DNA from: JAVVUJ01 sp964582545
GTDB taxonomy: Bacteria; Bacillota; Clostridia; Peptostreptococcales; Anaerovoracaceae
Assembly (NCBI GenBank): GCA_964582545.1
Contig: CAZOSB010000057.1
Coordinates: 1-6,531, forward strand
DNA: 6,531 nucleotides
Direction of reading: 5' to 3'
Below are positions 1-5,040 of the stretch, piece after piece. Positions within the stretch are counted from its first letter, which is position 1, and each line of letters starts with the position of its first letter. A model generated the notes under the pieces. The model did not search any database. It was not told where the DNA came from and was given only the letters and a program-made list of their open reading frames with translations. Position numbers and translations under genes: made by a program.

Positions 1-29
1 CTGTAATCAGAGGTATTTTTATTGTCCAT
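1..29 (-). CDS. Possible 5' end of a further gene, cut by the window edge
   Basis: An ATG on the minus strand opens a frame reading MDNKNTSDY before the window ends. It lies 26 bases past the stop of the radical SAM gene on the same strand, and I see no terminator between them, which fits an operon. The only Shine-Dalgarno-like run, AAGG, sits just three bases from the ATG, closer than usual. Nine codons are too few to recognise a family, so this is only a candidate. Confidence 0.25.
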
Positions 30-55
30 GCGCCTTGGAATTAAGCACTTACAAA

Positions 56-1132
56 TCAGCGTAGAAACTCCTGGATAGATTCCTGCTTATCGAATAGAGC
101 ACATCCGCCGGTATGTGGTATTTTTAATAGCTCTGATTCTCTCAGCCCCTTAAAAAGTGGAGATGAAAGTACATCTAACAGAGAATGTGTTTTCAGATTC
201 ATATCTGAAAATGGTGAGAAGGGGCAAGGTTCTGCACCACCAAAAGCATTGATGTGAAAAAATCCACGCCCGGCAGCAAGACAACCGCCCATTAGTTTTT
301 CATCACCGGGGAAAGCGATAAGCACCATATCTTTAAAGAGTTGTTTCAGGGCTTCGATATGTGCTTCTTGATTTTGTCGCTGGATTTCATCCAGTACTAG
401 CGTTTCGCTACCGGACAGTGCGGGAACATACTCCACAAAAAATACAATTCGACATCCTTTTTTGCGTAACTTCAAAATAAATTCTTTTGAAGTTACAAGC
501 TCCATGTTCTGGTTTGTAATGGTTATTGACGTTCCGTATAGAATACCCTTATGCTTCAAATCATTCATTGCACTGTTGATCTGGGACGAAACACCTGCGC
601 CGCGTCGGGCATCGGTAATTTCCTCATCCCCTTCAATACTGACAACAGGAATCAAATTTCGGTTCCTATCAAAAATTTGTAGATATTCTATGTCTAGCAA
701 AGTCCCATTCGTAAAAATTGGGAATACAATATCTGGTTGGCTTGCGGCTGCCTCAAGAATTTCTTTGCGTATTAGAGGTTCTCCACCAGCCAACAGGATA
801 AATGAAACGCCAAGGGCATTCGCTTGAGCAAATACGTTATGCCATTCTTCAGCGGTCATTTCATCTTGCTTGGTGGCATCTCCACAGGTACCAGATGCAC
901 GGGCATAACAACCCGCACAGTGCAAATTGCATTCTGACGTAATACTGGCGATTAAAAATGGAGGGATATGGGTTCCTTCCTTTTCCAGTCTTTCACGGCG
1001 GTTTTGACTTTCCCTCAGCTTAGAAATTATGGAAGTGACAAAACGTAACTCCTTAAGGCTATGCGCCGACGCATGCAATGCGGTATTGGCAACCCGCTGT
1101 ATAGAATCGTTTAGATATGTATTGATGTTCAA
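56..1132 (-). CDS. Radical SAM protein with SPASM/twitch-like C-terminal extension
   Basis: This 358-residue protein carries the radical SAM signature CX3CX2C (C68, C72, C75 in SECNLHCAGCYA), which holds the [4Fe-4S] cluster that cleaves S-adenosylmethionine. A GGEP motif follows at 116-119, the usual SAM-binding element. The C-terminal part has C284, then GGAEPCPF with C303, then C344. This resembles a SPASM/twitch region binding an auxiliary Fe-S cluster, but it has fewer cysteines than a full SPASM domain. The first 55 residues are charged, probably helical, and precede the barrel. The start is TTG, supported by AAGGAG eight bases upstream; no ATG lies between it and the core. Relatives modify peptides, tRNA or small molecules; the substrate cannot be read from sequence. 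No clear precursor peptide is adjacent. The divergent flavodoxin-ferredoxin at 1584 could supply electrons. The fold is confident, the function unknown. Confidence 0.88.
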   Translation of the reverse strand: MNINTYLNDSIQRVANTALHASAHSLKELRFVTSIISKLRESQNRRERLEKEGTHIPPFLIASITSECNLHCAGCYARASGTCGDATKQDEMTAEEWHNVFAQANALGVSFILLAGGEPLIRKEILEAAASQPDIVFPIFTNGTLLDIEYLQIFDRNRNLIPVVSIEGDEEITDARRGAGVSSQINSAMNDLKHKGILYGTSITITNQNMELVTSKEFILKLRKKGCRIVFFVEYVPALSGSETLVLDEIQRQNQEAHIEALKQLFKDMVLIAFPGDEKLMGGCLAAGRGFFHINAFGGAEPCPFSPFSDMNLKTHSLLDVLSSPLFKGLRESELLKIPHTGGCALFDKQESIQEFLR

Positions 1133-1140
1133 TGTAACAA

Positions 1141-1146
1141 CTCCTT
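1141..1146 (-). promoter_or_regulatory. Ribosome binding site fixing the TTG start of the radical SAM gene
   Basis: AAGGAG on the minus strand lies eight bases upstream of the TTG at 1132-1130. No in-frame ATG occurs before the radical SAM core, so this site decides the start. Confidence 0.7.
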
Positions 1147-1207
1147 CTTTACGTATGGCTTAAAATTGATTGAGCTATCTTCTAGAATTCCCCATTAGTA
1201 CAAGTGT

Positions 1208-1236
1208 GGTATATTATAGGAGACAGCAATTGTCAA
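1208..1236 (-). promoter_or_regulatory. Candidate sigma-A promoter of the radical SAM gene
   Basis: A perfect -35 hexamer TTGACA (1236-1231) is followed by a 17-bp spacer and TATACC (1213-1208). A perfect TATAAT (1218-1213) also sits there, but only 12 bp from the -35, too close to pair with it. The implied leader is about 70 bases. A tandem 15-bp repeat abuts the -35 on its upstream side, which suggests activator control. Confidence 0.45.
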
Positions 1237-1237
1237 T

Positions 1238-1267
1238 ATGAATCTCGTTTCTATGAATCTCATTTCT
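1238..1267. repeat. Two tandem 15-bp copies next to the radical SAM -35 box
   Basis: ATGAATCTCGTTTCT (1238-1252) is followed without a gap by ATGAATCTCATTTCT (1253-1267), differing at one base. On the minus strand these read AGAAAYGAGATTCAT twice, ending one base from the TTGACA element. Head-to-tail repeats at this position are typical of activator half-sites, but no specific regulator family is recognisable, and a chance slippage duplication is possible. Confidence 0.6.
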
Positions 1268-1293
1268 AATGGATTTATTTTCCATTTTTGTCT

Positions 1294-1392
1294 GTGCAAG
1301 GGGATATTCATTTCGATTTACCTGATAATGTCAAGGAGCTAACCGGTGTAGTTTTCGAAATAATAGGTAACCCAGTTGCACAGGAGATCTAA
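1294..1392 (+). pseudogene. Possible remnant of a gene 3' end (32 codons)
   Basis: Within the 451-bp spacer between the radical SAM and EFR1-like genes, one plus-strand frame reads with coding-like composition: GDIHFDLPDNVKELTG, then VVFEIIGNPVAQEI and TAA. The open frame extends back to a stop at 1267-1269. GTG at 1294 is a formal start, but it has no Shine-Dalgarno sequence. The tail of a decayed gene is more likely than an expressed peptide. No family is recognised, and the frame could be open by chance. Confidence 0.2.
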
Positions 1393-1475
1393 TATAGTAA
1401 GGAAGCTTTTCTAAATTAAGATAAAGAATATTTTACTTTAGATGGAATTTAACATAAGAAGATTTGAGAAATCAG

Positions 1476-1504
1476 TTGATTTTTATTCCTGCATGAAATA
1501 AAAT
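1476..1504 (+). promoter_or_regulatory. Candidate promoter of the EFR1-like gene
   Basis: TTGATT (1476-1481), a 17-bp spacer and TAAAAT (1499-1504) make a good sigma-A-type match. Transcription would begin near 1511, leaving an untranslated leader of roughly 70 bases before the ATG at 1584. Confidence 0.45.
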
Positions 1505-1531
1505 AAACTAATACAAACACTATGTTTTTTT

Positions 1532-1571
1532 GTGTGAACTTTCCGGTATGTTGTTCCATGAATGTTCACGT
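1532..1571 (+). promoter_or_regulatory. Possible leader hairpin before the EFR1-like gene
   Basis: GTGAAC (1534-1539) and GTTCAC (1564-1569) are exact inverted repeats, extendable to eight pairs with two G-U wobbles, with a 24-base loop. The right arm ends just before the GGAGG ribosome binding site at 1573-1577. This could influence translation or be an operator. The long loop makes it a weak structure. Confidence 0.2.
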
Positions 1572-1583
1572 TGGAGGTAACCG

Positions 1584-2339
1584 ATGATATTTTATTTTTC
1601 AGGCACAGGCAACTCAAAATGGATTGCAGAAAAAATTGCCATGAAATTGGGAGAAGAGGCTTTAGATATCGCAAAGCTATATAAAGAAGGTCTGACTACC
1701 TATCGTGCTAAATCCGGTGAGGTGGTGGGTCTTGTCTTTCCAGTTTATGCCTGGAGGGCGCCTGAAATGGTGACTAATTTTGCTAGAAATATAAAGTTAA
1801 AAGAGGATAACTATACCTTTGCTGTATGCAGTTGTGGCGATGAGTCTGCATTGGCATTACAATCTTTAGCACAGGTTTTTAAAATGAAAAGCGGGTTTTC
1901 CATCATTATGCCCAACAATTATATGGTCGGATTTAAGCTGGATGATCAAGATATAATTGAAAATAAGATCTCTGCAGCAAACTCCAGAATCATTGGTATT
2001 TGTCAGCATATTCAAGAAAAAGAGGAAGTCTTCGATTGCTATAAAGGGAACGGCGCCTTCATGAAGTCTAACCTCATAAATTTCCTTTTTAATGCCTTTG
2101 CCAGGGATAGCAAGGCTTTTCGTGTGGAAGAATCCTGTGATGGATGCGGGGTTTGCGTTGCAAATTGTACAGGAAACAATATAGAAATCGTGGAAGGTCA
2201 TCCAAAATGGACAGGGAAATGTAATATGTGTTTTTCTTGTATCAATAGGTGCCCCAAAGAAGCGATTCAATATAAAAGCAAAACCATTAACAAAGGAAGA
2301 TATGTATTTGATGAAAAATATCTCGGAAAAAATTTATAA
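1584..2339 (+). CDS. EFR1-like flavodoxin-ferredoxin fusion electron carrier
   Basis: The 251-residue protein begins with MIFYFSGTGNSKWIAEKIA. SGTGNS (6-11) is the phosphate-binding loop of a flavodoxin fold and would hold FMN; VFPVYAW (51-57) is the second conserved strand-loop. The C-terminal part is a two-cluster ferredoxin: C185, C188, C191, C195 and C213, C216, C219, C223, both CX2CX2CX3C and predicted to bind two [4Fe-4S] clusters. The usual proline after the fourth cysteine is kept only in the second. The architecture and length match the EFR1 family of clostridial flavodoxin-ferredoxin proteins, which are presumed soluble low-potential electron carriers with largely unassigned partners. 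ATG has GGAGG six bases upstream. The gene is monocistronic by layout and divergent from the radical SAM gene, which needs a reductant; partnership is inference only. Confidence 0.9.
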   Translation: MIFYFSGTGNSKWIAEKIAMKLGEEALDIAKLYKEGLTTYRAKSGEVVGLVFPVYAWRAPEMVTNFARNIKLKEDNYTFAVCSCGDESALALQSLAQVFKMKSGFSIIMPNNYMVGFKLDDQDIIENKISAANSRIIGICQHIQEKEEVFDCYKGNGAFMKSNLINFLFNAFARDSKAFRVEESCDGCGVCVANCTGNNIEIVEGHPKWTGKCNMCFSCINRCPKEAIQYKSKTINKGRYVFDEKYLGKNL

Positions 2340-2414
2340 TACATAAGTGTCTAAGCTGATAAGTATTTCTGACTTACATAGTTAATAAAATTCTTTAACA
2401 CTTAATAATTATTT

Positions 2415-3305
2415 TCACACTACATTGATAGGCTTCTTTAAAACGAAGCCTTTTACATTTTCTATTGCAAAGGTGATGAGTCGAGACCTGGCTTCCTTGG
2501 CACTCCAAGCGATATGAGGGGTAATTAGCACATTTGGTAACCCTATGAGGGGATTACCCTCTTTTGGAGGTTCCTTTTCCAAAACATCCAAGCCAGCCGC
2601 AGCTACTTTACCGCTGAGCAAAGCATGGGCTAAATCTTGAGAGTGGATAAGACCACCTCGGGCTGTATTAATCAGAATTACACCGTCTTTCATCTTTGAA
2701 ATGGAAGTTTGATTAATCAAACCTTGATTTTGATCATTCAAAGGGCAATGAAGGGAAATAATATCGGCGGAAGCATAGAGAGTCTCTAAGTCTGTAAATG
2801 CGACTCCTATTTCATTCAAGGCAGAATCGGGGTGTTTGCTGGCAATCAATACATTCATTTCAAAGGCAAGACCGATATTCATGACATTTCGACTAATATT
2901 TCCATATCCGATAAGCCCTAAGGTCTTACCCTTTAAAACCATTGGAGGAGTGTGGAAAGTAGAAAGCTGGAGGATCATGGCCATGGTGTGCTGAGCTACA
3001 ATTTCCGAAGAATATGCAGGAATATTGCAAACCAAAATTCCTTTGGATTTTGCATATTCAACGTCTACATTATTAAATCCTGTAGCTAATACACAAATCA
3101 TTTGCAAATCAGGACAGGAGTCTATAAAACTTTTATCTATGAGTACTTTGCTAGTTAAGATGATATTTGCATGTTCAGCCCTTTCCAAAGCATTTTTATA
3201 AGAAGAACGTAAAAAAACATCTAACGTTCCAAAATTCTTCAGTGGGCTCCAACTTAAATCTCCGGGATTGATGGTGCCACCATCCAATATGACCATATTC
3301 ATCAT
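2415..3305 (-). CDS. D-2-hydroxyacid dehydrogenase lacking the central aromatic arm
   Basis: This 296-residue protein matches NAD(P)-dependent D-2-hydroxyacid dehydrogenases of the glycerate/hydroxypyruvate reductase type, which interconvert D-2-hydroxyacids and 2-oxoacids. Visible are NPGDLSW (13-19), the substrate loop VLATGFNNVD (72-81), Rossmann loop GYGNIS (133-138) and the catalytic triad R216 (NTARGG), E245 (EKEPP) and H264 (TPHIAW). Two oddities stand out. About 22 residues are missing between the helix at 104-118 and GKT at 126-128, where relatives carry a GEW...DFCFW...LIEL arm. Also, the acidic residue that ends the second Rossmann strand in NAD enzymes is replaced by S156, followed by K157 and H158, hinting at NADP(H). 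The deletion is in frame. ATG at 3305 has AAAGGA eight bases upstream; an in-frame TTG at 3338 has no such site. The 105-aa gene 33 bp upstream encodes the missing type of arm. The substrate is unknown. Confidence 0.9.
   Translation of the reverse strand: MMNMVILDGGTINPGDLSWSPLKNFGTLDVFLRSSYKNALERAEHANIILTSKVLIDKSFIDSCPDLQMICVLATGFNNVDVEYAKSKGILVCNIPAYSSEIVAQHTMAMILQLSTFHTPPMVLKGKTLGLIGYGNISRNVMNIGLAFEMNVLIASKHPDSALNEIGVAFTDLETLYASADIISLHCPLNDQNQGLINQTSISKMKDGVILINTARGGLIHSQDLAHALLSGKVAAAGLDVLEKEPPKEGNPLIGLPNVLITPHIAWSAKEARSRLITFAIENVKGFVLKKPINVV
2430..2454 (+). terminator. Candidate intrinsic terminator of the EFR1-like gene, inside the opposing gene's 3' end
   Basis: AGGCTTC (2430-2436) pairs exactly with GAAGCCT (2445-2451) across an eight-base loop. 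On the plus strand it runs into TTTT-ACA-TTTT. On the minus strand no U-run follows, so it is oriented to stop the plus-strand transcript. It lies within the last codons of the convergent dehydrogenase gene. The 75-bp gap at 2340-2414 holds only weak AT-rich inverted repeats. Confidence 0.45.
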
Positions 3306-3313
3306 GAAGCGGA

Positions 3314-3319
3314 TCCTTT
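3314..3319 (-). promoter_or_regulatory. Ribosome binding site setting the dehydrogenase start at 3305
   Basis: AAAGGA on the minus strand is eight bases from ATG 3305-3303. A longer in-frame reading from TTG 3338 would begin directly after the upstream gene's stop, but has no purine-rich site before it and adds an NNTNNERIRF stretch unlike the family's N-terminus. A second ATG follows immediately at 3302. Confidence 0.65.
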
Positions 3320-3338
3320 CATTATTAGTATTATTCAA

Positions 3339-3656
3339 TTATGTTTCTATAAAATGAGATAGCAGTATGTCATAAGATCTCTCATGAGGAGGAGATTCCG
3401 GATGATATTGATAAACGTGCATTCCAAAGGCGCGAGCAATCTTTTCAGAGCATTGAAATACCTCTGGAGGAGCCCAGATATAAATTGTCTTATCAAGCAA
3501 TTCCTTTTGGTCATAATACCAGAAGCAAAAATCTTCACTTTCCGACCAAACCCCTTCAGAAACCATTCGGCTGTGGGCGATCAGATAGTGACATTCCTCT
3601 AATAATTTTGCGTAGGCCCTTTGAATATCGGGTTCCTGAATACATATTTTTCCCAT
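3339..3656 (-). CDS. Small protein collinear with the central segment of a D-2-hydroxyacid dehydrogenase
   Basis: This 105-residue protein is not a complete enzyme, but it aligns almost without gaps to the middle of the D-2-hydroxyacid dehydrogenase family. GKICIQEP (2-9) matches the hinge strand (GILVCNIP in the neighbour). YAKLLEECHYL matches the inter-domain helix. VSEGVWSESEDFCFW matches the arm (family pattern EGxWSxSxDFCFW). ELLDKTIYI matches the approach to the first Rossmann strand, and ARAFGMHVYQYHP matches the following helix and second strand. The GxGxxG loop is replaced by APPEVF, so nucleotide binding should be lost, and no catalytic Arg, Glu or His region is present. AAGGAG lies eight bases before ATG, a good promoter precedes it, and the dehydrogenase follows 33 bp downstream, so it is probably expressed. 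A partner or pseudo-subunit is the favoured reading; a decaying duplicate is the alternative. Confidence 0.75.
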   Translation of the reverse strand: MGKICIQEPDIQRAYAKLLEECHYLIAHSRMVSEGVWSESEDFCFWYYDQKELLDKTIYIWAPPEVFQCSEKIARAFGMHVYQYHPESPPHERSYDILLSHFIET

Positions 3657-3664
3657 TGAACATG

Positions 3665-3670
3665 CTCCTT
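3665..3670 (-). promoter_or_regulatory. Ribosome binding site of the 105-aa gene
   Basis: AAGGAG on the minus strand is eight bases before ATG 3656-3654. It supports translation of a small gene that might otherwise be dismissed. An ATG at 3663 is out of frame and too close to the site. Confidence 0.7.
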
Positions 3671-3689
3671 TTCCTATGAACTATAAAGA

Positions 3690-3718
3690 ATTATACTATG
3701 GCATTAAGGCTAATGCAA
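3690..3718 (-). promoter_or_regulatory. Promoter of the small protein-dehydrogenase operon
   Basis: On the minus strand TTGCAT (3718-3713), a 17-bp spacer and a perfect TATAAT (3695-3690) precede the operon, giving a predicted leader of roughly 25-30 bases. No second promoter is evident in the 33-bp gap between the two genes, so they are probably cotranscribed. Confidence 0.55.
3701..3716. promoter_or_regulatory. Palindrome in the promoter spacer, candidate operator
   Basis: GCATTA-AGGC-TAATGC has perfect 6-bp arms and sits between the -35 and -10 boxes of the minus-strand promoter, overlapping the -35. A repressor bound here would block transcription of the dehydrogenase operon. It could also affect the divergent PhnA-like gene. 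A related half-site (TTAGGCTTA) occurs nearby at 3725-3733. Confidence 0.35.
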
Positions 3719-3779
3719 CAAATGTTAGGCTTATACCCTATGAAAAAAATAAAATTTATTGTAAAATATAGATTTAAAA

Positions 3780-3840
3780 TTGATTAAATAACAAATTTGT
3801 GATAAGTTATATATGTGATTATTGAACGAAGAAAAAGGTG
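3780..3840 (+). promoter_or_regulatory. Leader and ribosome binding site of the PhnA-like gene; promoter not resolved
   Basis: AGGTG (3836-3840) is eight bases before the ATG at 3849 and is the likely ribosome binding site. Upstream DNA is very AT-rich. TTGATT (3780-3785) with TAAGTT 17 bp on, or an extended TGTGATAAG (3798-3806), are possible promoter elements, but neither is convincing. Confidence 0.3.
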
Positions 3841-3848
3841 TTAAATAA

Positions 3849-4979
3849 ATGAAAAAACTGTTAATTGTCGTTTTAGACGGTTGTGATGTGGAGTATATTT
3901 CTAGGGAATGTACACCTAATTTATACCGTATGGCCAAAAGTGGATTTTGTAAGAGTGTAAAGTCTGCCATACCCTCTGTGACAAATGTGAATCATGCTAC
4001 CATATTAACTGGTGAGTTTCCATCAAAGCATGGAGTGGTGGGGAACTATTACTATAAGAGGGATACGGGGGAGCAGGGATTTATTGAAAGTTCCGAATTC
4101 ATGAAAATGGATACCATTATGAATTTATATAGTAGCCGAGGAAAATCAACGGCCTTGCTGACGGTTAAGGGAAAGGTTCTGGAAGTCTTTGGGAAGGGTG
4201 TAAAGTTCGGCATCAGTGTGCAGAAGCCAAACGAGATATTGGTTGGATTTTTGGATATGGAAATGCCACCACCGGTCAGCTCGCCCCAAGCGAACCTTTG
4301 GCTTTTGGAAGCAACCCACAATCTCATCAAGAAAAACAATCCTGACTTGGTGTATTGTACCACCAATGATTATATGATGCATACCTTTGGACCGGAAACA
4401 GAAGAAGCCAAAGCGCATATGAAAAGCATAGATATGTGGCTTGGAAAAATCTTTGATTTGGACACCAGTCGAGAGATTTATATTACAGCGGATCATGGCA
4501 TGAGCAAAAAGACAGAGATTATTAACCTGCAGGCCATCATGGATAGGATGGGGAAGCAGGTGGTTTGCCACCCTCCCATAAAGGACCGATATATTGAAAA
4601 TCACATTTATCAAGAGGGGGGCATCCTTTACCTTTACTTTAGCCCTGAAGATAAAAAGAATGCCGTGGAAATAATAGACTTTCTCCAAAGTGAAGAATAC
4701 GTAGATCAAGTTTATACCAATGAAGAGGCTGCGGCTAAGTTTGAATTGCCTTTGGAGGGTATTGGTGATTATGTAATTTTTGCAAAGGAAAATTACGCAT
4801 TTGGAGAATTGGAGGGGGAACGATTAACCACGGAAAAGGTTAGAACTCACGGCTCTGTTTATGAGCGCGAGATTCCACTCGTTGCGGTTAACCCGAGAGA
4901 GGTTCCTGAGAAGTATCGATTTAGCAGAGACATTGTTAGAAACATCAAGGAAAAAGAATTTCAAGATACGATGGAGTAA
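3849..4979 (+). CDS. phnA: Phosphonoacetate hydrolase-like (PhnA-like) alkaline phosphatase superfamily enzyme
   Basis: This 376-residue protein has the full two-metal site of the alkaline phosphatase/nucleotide pyrophosphatase superfamily: D10 (VVLDG), nucleophile T45 (PSVTNVNHATILTG), D174 and H178 (NDYMMH), D215 and H216 (TADHGM) and H334 (RTHGS). Their order and spacing match phosphonoacetate hydrolase, which breaks the C-P bond of phosphonoacetate to acetate and phosphate using zinc. The pair K107 and K109 (TVKGKV) lies where PhnA enzymes have two substrate-binding lysines, favouring PhnA over a generic phosphodiesterase. No signal peptide is seen, so it is probably cytosolic. It is a little shorter than proteobacterial PhnA. 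The convergent PbfA-like gene supports a phosphonate role, but no phnY-type aldehyde dehydrogenase is present here. Related phosphodiesterases or another phosphonate substrate remain possible. Confidence 0.78.
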   Translation: MKKLLIVVLDGCDVEYISRECTPNLYRMAKSGFCKSVKSAIPSVTNVNHATILTGEFPSKHGVVGNYYYKRDTGEQGFIESSEFMKMDTIMNLYSSRGKSTALLTVKGKVLEVFGKGVKFGISVQKPNEILVGFLDMEMPPPVSSPQANLWLLEATHNLIKKNNPDLVYCTTNDYMMHTFGPETEEAKAHMKSIDMWLGKIFDLDTSREIYITADHGMSKKTEIINLQAIMDRMGKQVVCHPPIKDRYIENHIYQEGGILYLYFSPEDKKNAVEIIDFLQSEEYVDQVYTNEEAAAKFELPLEGIGDYVIFAKENYAFGELEGERLTTEKVRTHGSVYEREIPLVAVNPREVPEKYRFSRDIVRNIKEKEFQDTME

Positions 4980-4991
4980 GCAAAATTCATA

Positions 4992-5033
4992 CCCCAGAGC
5001 TATTGTGTTAATACTGAAACAATAACTCTGGGG
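4992..5033. terminator. Bidirectional hairpin between the convergent PhnA-like and PbfA-like genes
   Basis: Arms of 15 bp, CCCCAGAGCTATTGT (4992-5006) and ACAATAACTCTGGGG (5019-5033), are separated by 12 bases. The single mismatch is C-A in the plus-strand RNA and a G-U wobble in the minus-strand RNA. Only short, interrupted T-runs follow on either side, but the position between two stop codons argues for a shared terminator. Confidence 0.75.
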
Positions 5034-5040
5034 TGTTAAT

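Noticed and set aside
462..827. Plus-strand open frame of 121 codons
   Set aside because: It is antisense to the radical SAM core and its cysteine motif region, and has no recognisable features.
1866..2270. Minus-strand open frame of 134 codons
   Set aside because: It is opposite the flavodoxin-ferredoxin gene, and its composition is what the reverse strand of that gene would give.
2344..2404. TAAGTGT and ACACTTA inverted repeat as the terminator between the convergent genes
   Set aside because: The arms are 47 bases apart, AT-rich and lack a following U-run suited to either gene; the hairpin at 2430-2451 is a better candidate.
3306..3338. N-terminal extension of the dehydrogenase from TTG 3338
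   Set aside because: There is no ribosome binding site before the TTG, the added residues do not fit the family, and a well-spaced AAAGGA precedes ATG 3305.
3384..3679. Two plus-strand open frames opposite the 105-aa gene, and a second minus-strand frame at 3347-3538
   Set aside because: The minus-strand frame at 3339-3656 has the ribosome binding site, promoter and homology; the others have none of these.
3731..3970. Minus-strand open frame over the intergenic region and the start of the PhnA-like gene
   Set aside because: It is AT-rich, Phe/Tyr/Asn-heavy composition expected from random AT-rich DNA, and it conflicts with the PhnA-like start.
4146..4709. Long open frame on the minus strand opposite the PhnA-like gene
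   Set aside because: It lies wholly within a gene with intact catalytic motifs, shows no domain and has no ribosome binding site; it is a mirror of the real coding frame.
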